Source: Paludibacteraceae bacterium
Lineage (GTDB): Bacteria > Bacteroidota > Bacteroidia > Bacteroidales > Paludibacteraceae
Assembly (NCBI GenBank): GCA_024401435.1
Contig: JAKSLB010000010.1
Coordinates: 1 to 64,000 of the forward strand
Reading direction: 5' to 3'
Length of the DNA: 64,000 nucleotides
Below the pieces are notes generated by a model that saw only the letters and a program-made list of their open reading frames with translations, made no database searches and was not told the DNA's origin. A program made the translations under genes and the position numbers. Positions 24,492 to 32,627 of the stretch are shown piece after piece (within the stretch, counting starts at the first letter, position 1; each line of letters opens with the position of its first letter).

Positions 24492-25052
24492 ATGAAGAAA
24501 TATTTTCAATTTATATTCCTGTGTTTACTCGGATTAACTTTTCAAAGTTGTGATGATGAAGAAAACGAGGGTGTAGAAGAACCCATCTATACAATTGCCC
24601 GACTATCCTACTCTTTTTCAGATGATTTTTTATCATTGTACAACGTGCAACTCACTACAACAGATTTTAACGGAGTGACCGATACAATGGAGATCACCCA
24701 ATCAGGAGAACAAAAATATGAGATCAAAACCGATGCGAAAAAAGATTCTGCTATGGCAGAACTATCAATCACATTCAAAGGAGTATATCCTGAAGTGGAC
24801 TCGTTAACAAACATTGAACTAGACTACTATGTTATTCCTTTCACAGGAAAAACCAAAGATGGTCAATCCTACAGCAAAGTAAATTCATCCACACTCTACA
24901 ATGAGAAAAAACAATACAAAGGAGTATCCCTTTTAGAAGACCCTACCCAACTAGAGAAATTTTATGAAAGGATCAACACCCTCCCCACAAACCAGAAAAT
25001 TATTTTCTCGTTCAGTGAAACAGAAAGCCCCAATTTCACAATAGAAAATTAA
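24492..25052 (+). CDS. Lipoprotein of unknown function
   Basis: 186 residues with lipobox LLGLTFQSC (Cys 20), followed by an acidic linker (DDEENEGVEEP). The mature part has a beta-sandwich look (FSDDFLSLYNVQLTTTDFNG, DTMEITQSGEQKYEIKT) and ends in FSETESPNFTIEN. No family recognised; small beta-sandwich lipoproteins of this type are common on Bacteroidales surfaces. It is transcribed alone from the box at 24462, divergent from the mannanase, and ends before a hairpin at 25191. Confidence 0.65.
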   Translation: MKKYFQFIFLCLLGLTFQSCDDEENEGVEEPIYTIARLSYSFSDDFLSLYNVQLTTTDFNGVTDTMEITQSGEQKYEIKTDAKKDSAMAELSITFKGVYPEVDSLTNIELDYYVIPFTGKTKDGQSYSKVNSSTLYNEKKQYKGVSLLEDPTQLEKFYERINTLPTNQKIIFSFSETESPNFTIEN

Positions 25053-25190
25053 AAATATTCTATAAAGATGATCCCCCTCTGGGATTTTGCGAATAGGCAA
25101 ATAGGGCTTGAAAAAACGCTATGCATATTCGTATTCGCTGTATTTCAGTGCGTTAAATTTTCACGTTTATCGGACAATAATATTATCAAA

Positions 25191-25220
25191 AATCCGACTC
25201 TCTTCACAGAGAATCGGATT
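25191..25220 (+). terminator. Hairpin, possible terminator
   Basis: AATCCGA / TCGGATT stem with a partly paired CTCT/AGAG extension. The downstream T-run is weak. Confidence 0.45.
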
Positions 25221-25502
25221 AAATTGTGATTTTTAATCAGATAAATTATGTATTAATATTTAACGGGGGAAAACAAAAAATAAACTTATAGTTTACTTCT
25301 TGAATTCATTCATTTTGAATCTTTAAAAGTATTGAAATAAAACAAATCAAACATTAATTCCGACAAATATAAAAATTTCTAATTAAAAACCAAAAAAAAT
25401 ATTCTTTTTTTAATCATATAAATAAATTTTTATTTGAAAATAATTTCAAACTTGGATTTTAGAATCCACCCAACTAGTTTATTATTTTTGATAAAATAGC
25501 AT

Positions 25503-25510
25503 TAACTTTG
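25503..25510 (+). promoter_or_regulatory. cinA -7 box TAACTTTG
   Basis: Perfect TAnnTTTG. It lies only 10 bp before the ATG at 25521, which favours the second ATG (25533) as the cinA start. Confidence 0.65.
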
Positions 25511-25532
25511 CAGTAACCAAATGATTCATAAA

Positions 25533-26786
25533 ATGAATAATAGTGTAGAAATTATTACCATTGGTGACGAACTTCTCATCGGGCAAGTTATAGATACCAA
25601 CTCAGCATGGATGGGAGAGAAACTGAATGAAAATGGTTTTTGCGTGAAACAAATCACATCCATACCTGATGACAAATCCCATATTCTAACAGCCATTGCA
25701 AATGCATTTAACAATGCAGATGTTATACTGATAACAGGTGGTTTAGGTCCCACAAAAGATGACATTACGAAAAAAAGTTTATGTGAATTTTTCAACACCG
25801 AACTAATATTTGACGAAGCATCCTACGACAACGTTAAGAAGTTTATCCGAAATAGACCGCAGAACATGGACAACGAGCTAAATCGGCAACAAGCCATGGT
25901 TCCGAAATCATGTACACCTATTCTTAATAAAGAAGGTACCGCACCTATTTTATGGTTTGAGAGGATCAATAAAATACTCGTTTCCTTACCGGGTGTACCT
26001 CATGAAATGGAATGTGCCATGACGGATGAAATACTTCCCCGACTAAAAGACTTTTTCGAATGTCCATCCCGACAACAAATCACAATGATTGTCTATGGAT
26101 ATGGAGAGTCTGCTCTTGCCCTTAAAATATCCGATTGGGAAAACCAACTACCCAACGGTCTCAAACTAGCCTATCTTCCACAAAGTAATTACGTAAAACT
26201 TCGTTTATCAGGTGAAAGCGAAGATCAGGAAAGTCTCAAAGAAAGTCTTGACAGAGAAGTAAACAAACTGACAGCCATATTAGGAAAATCTATTTTAGCA
26301 TATGAAGATATAGAGCCAGAAAAGATTTTAACCAATATTTTAAAGGAGAAAAAGCTGACAATCTCCACAGCAGAAAGTTGTACAGGAGGAACCATTGCAT
26401 CATTATTAGCAAAACATCCAGGAAGTTCCTCTTTCTATAAAGGATCTGTTGTTTCCTATTGTAACGAAGTCAAACATAACATTTTAGGAGTAAAATCCGA
26501 GACATTAGAAACGGTAGGAGCAGTAAGTCAGGATACAGTAGAGCAGATGGCAAAAGGTGTCTGCCAACTTTTAAATACAGATATCGGCATTTCGGTTTCC
26601 GGAATAGCAGGACCTGATGGAGGAACAGACGAATTACCAGTAGGAACAATCTGGATTGCAGTTGCCAATCATGAAACTGTTGTTTCGAAGAGACTCCAAC
26701 TAGGCACGTCTAGATCTGAGAACATAAATAAAGCAACAATAGAAGCAATTTTTTTAGCAAAAGAATTTGCAGAAAATAAAAATTGA
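25533..26786 (+). CDS. cinA: CinA: nicotinamide-nucleotide amidohydrolase / competence-damage protein
   Basis: 417 residues from MNNSVEIITIGDELLIG. The N-terminal half is a MoCF-type binding domain (VIDTNSAWMGEKL, ILITGGLGPTKDDITKK, APILWFERINKILVSLPGVP). The C-terminal half is the CinA amidohydrolase domain (LTISTAESCTGGTIASLLA, GSVVSYCNEVKHNILGV, SVSGIAGPDGGTDELPVGT). CinA-type enzymes recycle NMN to nicotinate mononucleotide and hydrolyse ADP-ribose. Full length for the family. The next gene downstream is rpmB with its own promoter, an order common in Bacteroidales. Confidence 0.93.
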   Translation: MNNSVEIITIGDELLIGQVIDTNSAWMGEKLNENGFCVKQITSIPDDKSHILTAIANAFNNADVILITGGLGPTKDDITKKSLCEFFNTELIFDEASYDNVKKFIRNRPQNMDNELNRQQAMVPKSCTPILNKEGTAPILWFERINKILVSLPGVPHEMECAMTDEILPRLKDFFECPSRQQITMIVYGYGESALALKISDWENQLPNGLKLAYLPQSNYVKLRLSGESEDQESLKESLDREVNKLTAILGKSILAYEDIEPEKILTNILKEKKLTISTAESCTGGTIASLLAKHPGSSSFYKGSVVSYCNEVKHNILGVKSETLETVGAVSQDTVEQMAKGVCQLLNTDIGISVSGIAGPDGGTDELPVGTIWIAVANHETVVSKRLQLGTSRSENINKATIEAIFLAKEFAENKN

Positions 26787-26789
26787 TTG

Positions 26790-26797
26790 TACCTTTG
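26790..26797 (+). promoter_or_regulatory. -7 box TACCTTTG of the rpmB operon, with leader
   Basis: Perfect TAnnTTTG just past the cinA stop. The ~160-nt leader to rpmB contains an inverted repeat TTCTGAT (26876-26882) / ATCAGAA (26905-26911); whether this is regulatory is not known. Confidence 0.65.
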
Positions 26798-26963
26798 CAC
26801 CTCGTAAGTTTAAGAAAATTGGTGGTTTTCCAAGACTTATGATTTAAAAGAAAGAAAGGCAACATTTCGTTAGTTTTCTGATAGTTACGCTGCTTCGAGA
26901 GAAGATCAGAAGGAAAAAAATGGGACCTTACTTTATGTAATAACTTTAAGATTTTATACAGCG

Positions 26964-27197
26964 ATGTCAAAAATTTGTGAAATTACTGGTAAAACAGCAT
27001 TAAATGGAAATAATGTTTCTCACTCAAAGAGAAGAACAAAGAGATCATTTGATGTAAATTTGTTTACAAAGAAGTTCTATTGGCCAGAGCAAGATTGCTG
27101 GATTAGTTTGAAGCTATCTGCAAAAGGTCTTCGTACTATTAACAAGAAAGGTCTTAACGCAGCATTGATTGATGCAGCAAAGAAAGGTAACATTTAA
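26964..27197 (+). CDS. rpmB: Large ribosomal subunit protein bL28
   Basis: 77 residues. [20 protein letters not shown] is the diagnostic N-terminus, followed by [20 protein letters not shown] and the C-terminal [14 protein letters not shown]. Component of the 50S subunit near the E site. First gene of a three-gene operon with rpmG (17 bp downstream) and the DUF4295 gene, the conserved Bacteroidetes arrangement. Full length, basic. Start fixed by homology. Confidence 0.97.
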   Translation: MSKICEITGKTALNGNNVSHSKRRTKRSFDVNLFTKKFYWPEQDCWISLKLSAKGLRTINKKGLNAALIDAAKKGNI

Positions 27198-27214
27198 TTA
27201 GGAGGACTAAAAAA

Positions 27215-27403
27215 ATGGCAAAAAAAGGAAAAGAAAATCGTGTGCAAGTGATTTTGGAATGCACCGAACAAAAAGATAGTGGTGTACCAGGAATATCTCG
27301 TTATATCACAACAAAGAATAGAAAAAATACTCCAGACAGATTGGAATTGAAGAAATACAATCCATACTTGAAGAGATATACTATTCACAAGGAAATTAAG
27401 TAA
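27215..27403 (+). CDS. rpmG: Large ribosomal subunit protein bL33
   Basis: 62 residues ([20 protein letters not shown], then [20 protein letters not shown]). The two CxxC zinc-binding pairs of the zinc form are absent; only one Cys is present, so this is the zinc-independent form of bL33. Preceded by an AGGAGG ribosome binding site. Co-transcribed with rpmB and the DUF4295 gene. Confidence 0.97.
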   Translation: MAKKGKENRVQVILECTEQKDSGVPGISRYITTKNRKNTPDRLELKKYNPYLKRYTIHKEIK

Positions 27404-27428
27404 TAGAACTTTTTAAAAAAGAATAATT

Positions 27429-27581
27429 ATGGCAAAGAAAGCAGTCGCAACCCTCCAAAAAGGTGAAGGTCGTTCTTATGCAAAAGTAATTAAAATGGTT
27501 AAGTCTCCTAAAACTGGTGCTTACTATTTCGATGAAAAAATCGTTCATAACGATGATGTAAAAGCTCATTTGGCTAAATAA
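27429..27581 (+). CDS. DUF4295 family small protein
   Basis: 50 residues: MAKKAVATLQKGEGRSYAKV, IKMVKSPKTGAYYFDEKIV, then DDVKAHLAK. Small Lys-rich proteins of this family follow rpmG throughout Bacteroidetes; they are thought to be ribosome-associated because of this context, but no function is established. It begins 25 bp after the rpmG stop and is the last gene of the operon, followed by a strong terminator. Confidence 0.92.
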   Translation: MAKKAVATLQKGEGRSYAKVIKMVKSPKTGAYYFDEKIVHNDDVKAHLAK

Positions 27582-27598
27582 TTTTATTTATCATATGA

Positions 27599-27634
27599 AA
27601 AAGCGTTATCCAAAAGGGTAACGCTTTTTTTTTT
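27599..27634 (+). terminator. Rho-independent terminator of the rpmB operon
   Basis: AAAGCGTTA / TAACGCTTT stem with a 10-nt loop, followed by a run of T. Confidence 0.85.
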
Positions 27635-27709
27635 CACTGAACAGCAACGATTAAACATATACAAAAACCTTTTTTCTTGTTAAAAAACACCCCTTAAAAG
27701 AAAATTTAG

Positions 27710-27717
27710 TATCTTTG
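27710..27717 (+). promoter_or_regulatory. -7 box TATCTTTG
   Basis: Perfect TAnnTTTG 32 bp before the ATG at 27750. Confidence 0.65.
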
Positions 27718-27749
27718 CACTGTAACAATACATAGAACTAGAACCAACA

Positions 27750-28799
27750 ATGAAACAAACAAAAAACATAAGAATCTTTAAGACAACTATCACAATAGTA
27801 TTCATACTTTCTATTCTGTCCTCTTGTAAAGTTGACCAGAAAAAAGAAGAAAACAACACCCCAAACACAAAAATCGATACCGTTATTCCCGTTGCCCCAA
27901 ATACACAAGAAAAGGTAACCTATTATCCTTCTGACACACTATTGTATGGGAAACATTCTCACATCATCCATTTTGGTCGTAATATGAGACGTGATTCCTC
28001 TCTCATTACAGATACTATCGTTTATAACATAAATCAAAAAGAAACACAAGACTTCCGTTCGTTGGACCTCCAAATGAACTTGCTACAAGGACCCGTAAAA
28101 GCCACCTATATAACTTGTCGTCCAATGGTGACAAACAAAGCATATTTAGATAGTACGTGGCAATTGGTTTACAAACCCTACAATAAAAAGGATAATAAAA
28201 AGATAGACTCTACCCTATTCGACATCTACGGTAAACTTATCCAAGGAAGCGTGGTATACAATAGTTGGCAAATCAATTCTAAAACCAAAGCAAAAGCAAA
28301 ACGTGACATCAACGGAAACATCAGAGACGTACTCATCGAAACAATAGATTGCGGTACCCTTGGTGCAAGATACTTTTATGATTCTGAAGGTTTCTTAAAA
28401 CACTACAACGTTCGTGGATGGGAAGATGGTTACAAAGTAACCAACCATATGAGCAAAGCCACATTGAAATCCTATGAAATGGAGGGAATCAGTGAAGGGG
28501 AACCTTACCGATACAAACGATTCTTCACGACTGTCGACACCGATGAATATGGAAATTGGACCATCAGAATCTGCAAACAACATTATTTCCCTGGAAATCT
28601 CTATATTCGTGAAGGACAAGAACATGAAACAAATCAAAGCTGGAATGTTTCTGAAGAGGATGCAGAACTATTAGAACAAATAGCCGAATGGCAAAACAGT
28701 TTTGACAAAGAGGGACCCATCAGTCAATTCGCTGTGTTTGAAGATAGACCTCAATCTGTAAAAACTTGGATAGAAATCCGAAAAATCATCTACTACTAA
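27750..28799 (+). CDS. Lipoprotein of unknown function
   Basis: 349 residues with a lipobox (FILSILSSC, Cys ~26) and a Lys/Glu/Asn linker. The body contains short repeats of the kind DSTLFDIYGKLIQGSVVYN, DINGNIRDVLIET, YDSEGFLKHYNVRGWEDGY and VDTDEYGNWTIRICK. These resemble YD/WG-like beta-strand repeats of Bacteroidetes envelope proteins. Probably an outer-membrane or surface lipoprotein. I do not recognise a named family. Single-gene transcript from the box at 27710. Confidence 0.65.
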   Translation: MKQTKNIRIFKTTITIVFILSILSSCKVDQKKEENNTPNTKIDTVIPVAPNTQEKVTYYPSDTLLYGKHSHIIHFGRNMRRDSSLITDTIVYNINQKETQDFRSLDLQMNLLQGPVKATYITCRPMVTNKAYLDSTWQLVYKPYNKKDNKKIDSTLFDIYGKLIQGSVVYNSWQINSKTKAKAKRDINGNIRDVLIETIDCGTLGARYFYDSEGFLKHYNVRGWEDGYKVTNHMSKATLKSYEMEGISEGEPYRYKRFFTTVDTDEYGNWTIRICKQHYFPGNLYIREGQEHETNQSWNVSEEDAELLEQIAEWQNSFDKEGPISQFAVFEDRPQSVKTWIEIRKIIYY

Positions 28800-29124
28800 A
28801 AACATAACCCTATCATAAACAACACAGGGTGTGCTAATTTTTTAACACACCCCCCGCCTTTACTTAATAGCCGCAAGTTATTCCACCTATTTCGGAGTAA
28901 TAATATTGTATAAAGCAAAAATAACTTATTATACCTAGATAACGAATGGGATATTTTGCTATTTAAATGTCATTTTTGACCATATTTGGCATTTCTGACA
29001 ATTATTCTTAGAAAATAAATAAAAAAGGAGAATTTCTATTCTGTTTTTTGAGACAAAGACATAAATAGAGTAACATTGTCAACACCAACATTTATTACCC
29101 TTTTTGTATTAAGAATAACTTCTC
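28800..29124. other. Intergenic spacer between convergent genes
   Basis: No gene is visible. Apart from the hairpin at 28827-28852, it is AT-rich and unremarkable. Confidence 0.6.
28827..28852. terminator. Hairpin between convergent genes
   Basis: GGGTGTG / CACACCC stem with an AT loop (also TTAA pairs). Possible terminator for the lipoprotein; no strong T-run follows. Confidence 0.45.
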
Positions 29125-30291
29125 TTATTTCACATCTTTTGATTTCACTTTCATAGAAGATAACTTCTCTTTCAACAATGATTCAGTGGTCATACATTCA
29201 AAATCCATATACTCAATATCCATATTTTTGGCAATTCGTCCCCACTCTCCATTATTATCCTTTCGCAAAGTACAGATATGGAACAAACAAGAAACACCTA
29301 ACAAAGCTTCCTTCAATGCACAAGCCTTGTAAACAATCTCATTAAAGATACTTTCCGTCTGTACACCTGTCTTACACTCAACCACATAAAACTTATTTCC
29401 TTTCGTAAAGACAACATCCAGTTCATTCTGACGTTTTACCCCTTTTGTGTAGATCTTTACACCAATAGCAATGTCATCTGGATTCAATTCACGTTTCATC
29501 ATATAATAAACATACTCCTCAAACCATCCGCCCGTCAAATATTCCAACTCCTCTTTCGTTAATAATTCAGGATTTTGCGGGGTGAAATGAAGATACGCTA
29601 AAAAGTTCACTATGTCAGGAATAGGTTCATCCTCCTCTAACTGAGGAGAGATAATATCTTGTATAGCTACCTTATTTTTACATCTGTAGAATTTTCTCAA
29701 AATATCCAGTATTTCCAATCCACAAGGACCTAACAAATCTTCCGAGAAAAGATAAAACAAATATTTCGCATCCTCTTCCGAGCGAATAGGCGTATGACCT
29801 TTCCTTTTCAAATCACTATGCATTCCATGTGCCGTCAGATACTCCTGAATAGTCATTCTATAGGAAATAGGGAAATAAGAATCATCATCGTCATAGATAC
29901 TATCATCATAAATAGACTTTATGATCACATTGTCTTTCACATGAACATAGAAAAATTCGCTATCAAAACGTTCAAACACCTGCTGTACCGCTAAGGCCAT
30001 ATAACGTGTTCCCCCAGCCAGATTGACACAATAATGAACGCCCTCTTGCAAATAGGCTTTTACTGTCCTACAAATCTTTTCATAACAAAAAGCATCCGTA
30101 TCTTCCTTCAATAAAACCACAATACTTTCAGTAGGAACACCGTCAATCTCATCCAAATATACCATATCAGATTCCGTGTCTTTCGCAGATATGTACATCA
30201 ATCTGTCACCTTCCTGAAACATCTCCTTAATGAACAGATAAGCTGAAATCGGATCATCTTCGGTTACAATATTTACAATAGTCTTTGCCAT
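29125..30291 (-). CDS. Card1/Can2-like CARF-domain nuclease (DUF1887 family), stand-alone
   Basis: 388 residues. The N-terminal ~145 residues form a CARF-like Rossmann domain: VNIVTEDDPISAYLFIKEMF, then CVNLAGGTRYMALAV (Gly-Gly-Thr at 94-96), the usual cyclic-oligoadenylate site. A winged-helix-like linker follows. The C-terminal domain is PD-(D/E)XK: GGWFEEYVYYMM (Glu 259/260), NELDVVF (Asp 293) and YVVECKTG (Glu 307, Lys 309). Relatives are activated by cA4 from type III CRISPR and cleave DNA and/or RNA. No cas gene or CRISPR array is present in this window, so its signal source would be elsewhere in the genome. Single gene, minus strand, next to tRNA-Met. Confidence 0.82.
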   Translation of the reverse strand: MAKTIVNIVTEDDPISAYLFIKEMFQEGDRLMYISAKDTESDMVYLDEIDGVPTESIVVLLKEDTDAFCYEKICRTVKAYLQEGVHYCVNLAGGTRYMALAVQQVFERFDSEFFYVHVKDNVIIKSIYDDSIYDDDDSYFPISYRMTIQEYLTAHGMHSDLKRKGHTPIRSEEDAKYLFYLFSEDLLGPCGLEILDILRKFYRCKNKVAIQDIISPQLEEDEPIPDIVNFLAYLHFTPQNPELLTKEELEYLTGGWFEEYVYYMMKRELNPDDIAIGVKIYTKGVKRQNELDVVFTKGNKFYVVECKTGVQTESIFNEIVYKACALKEALLGVSCLFHICTLRKDNNGEWGRIAKNMDIEYMDFECMTTESLLKEKLSSMKVKSKDVK

Positions 30292-30472
30292 AATAAATCA
30301 ATAGGATTTTTATCTCCCAATCATTTTAGAATACTTCTTCCTCTCGAAAATTCGAATTTATACCCAAAGTATCTACTACATAATTGCTCCAAAGTTAGGC
30401 ATTTTATTTGGTTATCAAAAGGATACACAACCACCATCTTCTAACAAAACACCTTTCCTAACTTAAAACCAT

Positions 30473-30498
30473 AAAAAAAGGCAGACAAACTGTCTACC
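30473..30498 (-). terminator. Terminator of tRNA-Met
   Basis: On the minus strand GGTAGACA / TGTCTGCC pair across a 3-nt loop, followed by seven T. Confidence 0.7.
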
Positions 30499-30505
30499 TA
30501 AGATG

Positions 30506-30580
30506 TGGGCCCAACAGGACTTGAACCTGTGACCCCCTGATTATGAGTCAGGTGCTACTAACCAACTGAGCTATGGGCCC
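30506..30580 (-). tRNA. tRNA-Met (anticodon CAT)
   Basis: 75 nt without CCA. Acceptor stem GGGCCCA / TGGGCCC, D-arm GCTCAGTTGGTTAGTAGC, anticodon stem-loop CTGA-CTCATAA-TCAG, T-arm ACAGGTTCAAGTCCTGT, discriminator A. Anticodon CAT. It lacks the initiator features (C1:A72 mismatch and GGG/CCC anticodon stem), so it is elongator Met, or Ile if the C is lysidine-modified; Met is preferred on overall sequence. Confidence 0.93.
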
Positions 30581-30678
30581 TTGCAAATAGGAAAATTTTC
30601 ATTACCTTTGCAAATCGATTGCAAAAGTAGTATTTTTTGGCGATATACAAAACTTTTTGCCCTATTTTATATTAGAAA

Positions 30679-31623
30679 GTGGTTAATTTCATACATACTA
30701 TTCAGGAATCACCTGACTCAGATTTAATACTGACAATCGGATTTTTTGACGGCGTTCATTGCGGACATCGTTATTTGGTTGATTATATGCAAACAATTGC
30801 CCGAAAGGAAAATCTCAAATCTGCGATTCTGACCTTTTGGCCCCATCCACGCATGGTACTACAACAAGAGTATCAACCAAAATTATTGAATACGATTGAA
30901 GAGAAACTGGAAAGAATAAGCCAACTACCAATTGATTACTGTTTTCAGATTCCTTTCACGAAAGAGTTCTCCAACTTATCAGCCTATGATTTTATGAAAG
31001 AAATATTACGCGACCAACTACATGTCCGTCATCTAATCATAGGCTATGACCATAGATTCGGTCACAATCGCGAAGAAGGGTTCGACGAATATTGTCAATA
31101 TGGGAAGGAATTAGGCATCGTCGTCACACAAGCTCCCGTTTTCAGTATAGAAGATAAAAACATCAGTTCCTCACTGATTCGACGTTTACTCTCCAAAGGA
31201 GATGTGGCGCAAGCTAAGAATTTTCTCGGATATCCATACACTCTAACAGGAGAAGTCGTACATGGAAAAAGAATCGGACAATCCATAGGATTTCCAACCG
31301 CAAATCTTCAACCCAATTCTCCAATAAAAATCATACCATCCGATGGAGTGTATGCTGTGAAAATTGTAATACAAAACAATTGTTATACTGGAATGGCCTG
31401 CATCGGATCGCGTCCGACCCTTGAAAAAGACGGGAAAACTTCCATTGAAATCAACATTTTCGATTTCGATCATTCAATTTATGGAGAAACCATTCAAATC
31501 CAATTTTACGAATATATCCGTCCTTTATGTAAATTCACAGATTTACAAGAACTACAAAAAGCATTAGAATTAGATAAGGAACAAGTGTTATTCTACTTTA
31601 AAGACAATCAACAAAACGCATAA
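30679..31623 (+). CDS. ribF: Bifunctional riboflavin kinase / FAD synthetase
   Basis: 314 residues starting at a GTG. The N-terminal FAD synthetase domain shows LTIGFFDGVHCGHRYLVDY (nucleotidyltransferase HxGH-type motif), ILTFWPHPRMVL, LIIGYDHRFGHNREEG and NISSSLIRRLLSKGDV. The C-terminal kinase domain shows LTGEVVHGKRIGQSIGFPTA and GVYAVKI, MACIGSRPT and FIYGET-like segments. It converts riboflavin to FMN and FMN to FAD in the cytoplasm. Complete length. Ends in a bidirectional terminator facing the PfkB gene. Confidence 0.95.
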   Translation: MVNFIHTIQESPDSDLILTIGFFDGVHCGHRYLVDYMQTIARKENLKSAILTFWPHPRMVLQQEYQPKLLNTIEEKLERISQLPIDYCFQIPFTKEFSNLSAYDFMKEILRDQLHVRHLIIGYDHRFGHNREEGFDEYCQYGKELGIVVTQAPVFSIEDKNISSSLIRRLLSKGDVAQAKNFLGYPYTLTGEVVHGKRIGQSIGFPTANLQPNSPIKIIPSDGVYAVKIVIQNNCYTGMACIGSRPTLEKDGKTSIEINIFDFDHSIYGETIQIQFYEYIRPLCKFTDLQELQKALELDKEQVLFYFKDNQQNA

Positions 31624-31653
31624 AAAAAGGAGTTCAACATTGAACTCCTTTTT
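31623..31653. terminator. Bidirectional terminator after ribF
   Basis: AAAAAGGAGTTCA / TGAACTCCTTTTT hairpin with a short loop between the convergent ribF and PfkB genes. Confidence 0.8.
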
Positions 31654-31660
31654 CATTTTA

Positions 31661-31680
31661 GGGAATTTTATAGAAGTCCC
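31661..31680. repeat. Solo palindrome related to the MITE ends
   Basis: GGGAATTTTATAGAAGTCCC is the reverse complement, with one change, of the nested palindrome at the MITE left end (16097-16117). It stands alone here, 4 bp before the PfkB stop. Confidence 0.6.
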
Positions 31681-31684
31681 TTTA

Positions 31685-32608
31685 TTATAAGAAATGTTCT
31701 GCGTATTCTTTAGAAATGTAATTATCTAACGTAGTACATACAAAAGAAGAGAAATCAATAGCATAACGAGCCACCTGATTCCAACGCTCTTCAGTCACAC
31801 CAGCCTTCAAATCCTCTAACGTTATCTCCTCTTTAATAAGACCATAAACAAAACCAGCATTAAAATTATCCCCCGCACCCACAGTACTCATTGGATCAAT
31901 CTTGTTAGCCGTATATTGTTTTTCGAAATTTTCAGCAAATATTTTAGCCCCCTTCTCTCCCATCGTATAGATGAAATTTTTAGAGTAGAAACTGATATGG
32001 TCTTTGTAAATCTGACTAGCATTATCTTCGCCATAGATGTTGATAAAGTCTTCATCAGACCCCTTGATAATATCCGCATATTCAAAGTTGTCCAAAATGG
32101 CAGGCATCAAATGGCGTACATCATTGATGTGTGATTTACGGAAATTCACATCATAATAAATAATGGCTTTTCTTTCACGTGCGAAATCCAACAAATCAAC
32201 AACACGATCACGCAAGACAGGGTTCAAAGCAAAGTAAGACCCAATGATGATGATATCATTCTCATCAATGCGAGGCATAATATAATCCAAACGCTCAGCT
32301 GGATAGTCTTTATAAAAAAGGTAATCTGCATTTTGTTTTTCATCCAAAAAAGCCAATGCTAAAGGAGTCTTACCTCTATCATAAGAATAGATGTATTTTG
32401 TTTCAACCTGATTTTCGACTAAGAAATTTTTAATAATCTCACCGATTCGATCGTCACCAATTTCACTAATAAAAATAGGATTTGTGTGCAAACGCCCTAA
32501 AGAGATCAATGCATTATAAACCGAACCTCCCGGTTTTGCACTAATAGGCTGATTATTTTTAAAAATAATATCATAGACAGTCTCACCTATGCCAATAATT
32601 TTTCTCAT
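31685..32608 (-). CDS. PfkB-family carbohydrate (or nucleoside) kinase
   Basis: 307 residues. IIGIGETVYDIIFKNNQP at the start, AKPGGSVYNALISLGRL (sugar-binding Gly-Gly), and MSTVGAGDNFNAGFVYGL, which carries the catalytic Asp of the PfkB signature GAGDxFxAG. It phosphorylates a sugar or nucleoside using ATP; fructokinase is the commonest annotation in Bacteroidales, but the substrate cannot be told from sequence alone. The upstream lipoprotein (32628-33920) is in the same direction, 19 bp away, so the two may be co-transcribed from the box at 33949. Confidence 0.88.
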   Translation of the reverse strand: MRKIIGIGETVYDIIFKNNQPISAKPGGSVYNALISLGRLHTNPIFISEIGDDRIGEIIKNFLVENQVETKYIYSYDRGKTPLALAFLDEKQNADYLFYKDYPAERLDYIMPRIDENDIIIIGSYFALNPVLRDRVVDLLDFARERKAIIYYDVNFRKSHINDVRHLMPAILDNFEYADIIKGSDEDFINIYGEDNASQIYKDHISFYSKNFIYTMGEKGAKIFAENFEKQYTANKIDPMSTVGAGDNFNAGFVYGLIKEEITLEDLKAGVTEERWNQVARYAIDFSSFVCTTLDNYISKEYAEHFL

Positions 32609-32627
32609 CTTTAAATTTTAAAATTGT

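Larger units (their letters stand above)
25053..25520. other. AT-rich intergenic spacer
   Basis: No gene is visible. It holds the hairpin at 25191-25220 and the cinA -7 box at 25503-25510; the middle part is simple A/T-rich sequence. Confidence 0.6.
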
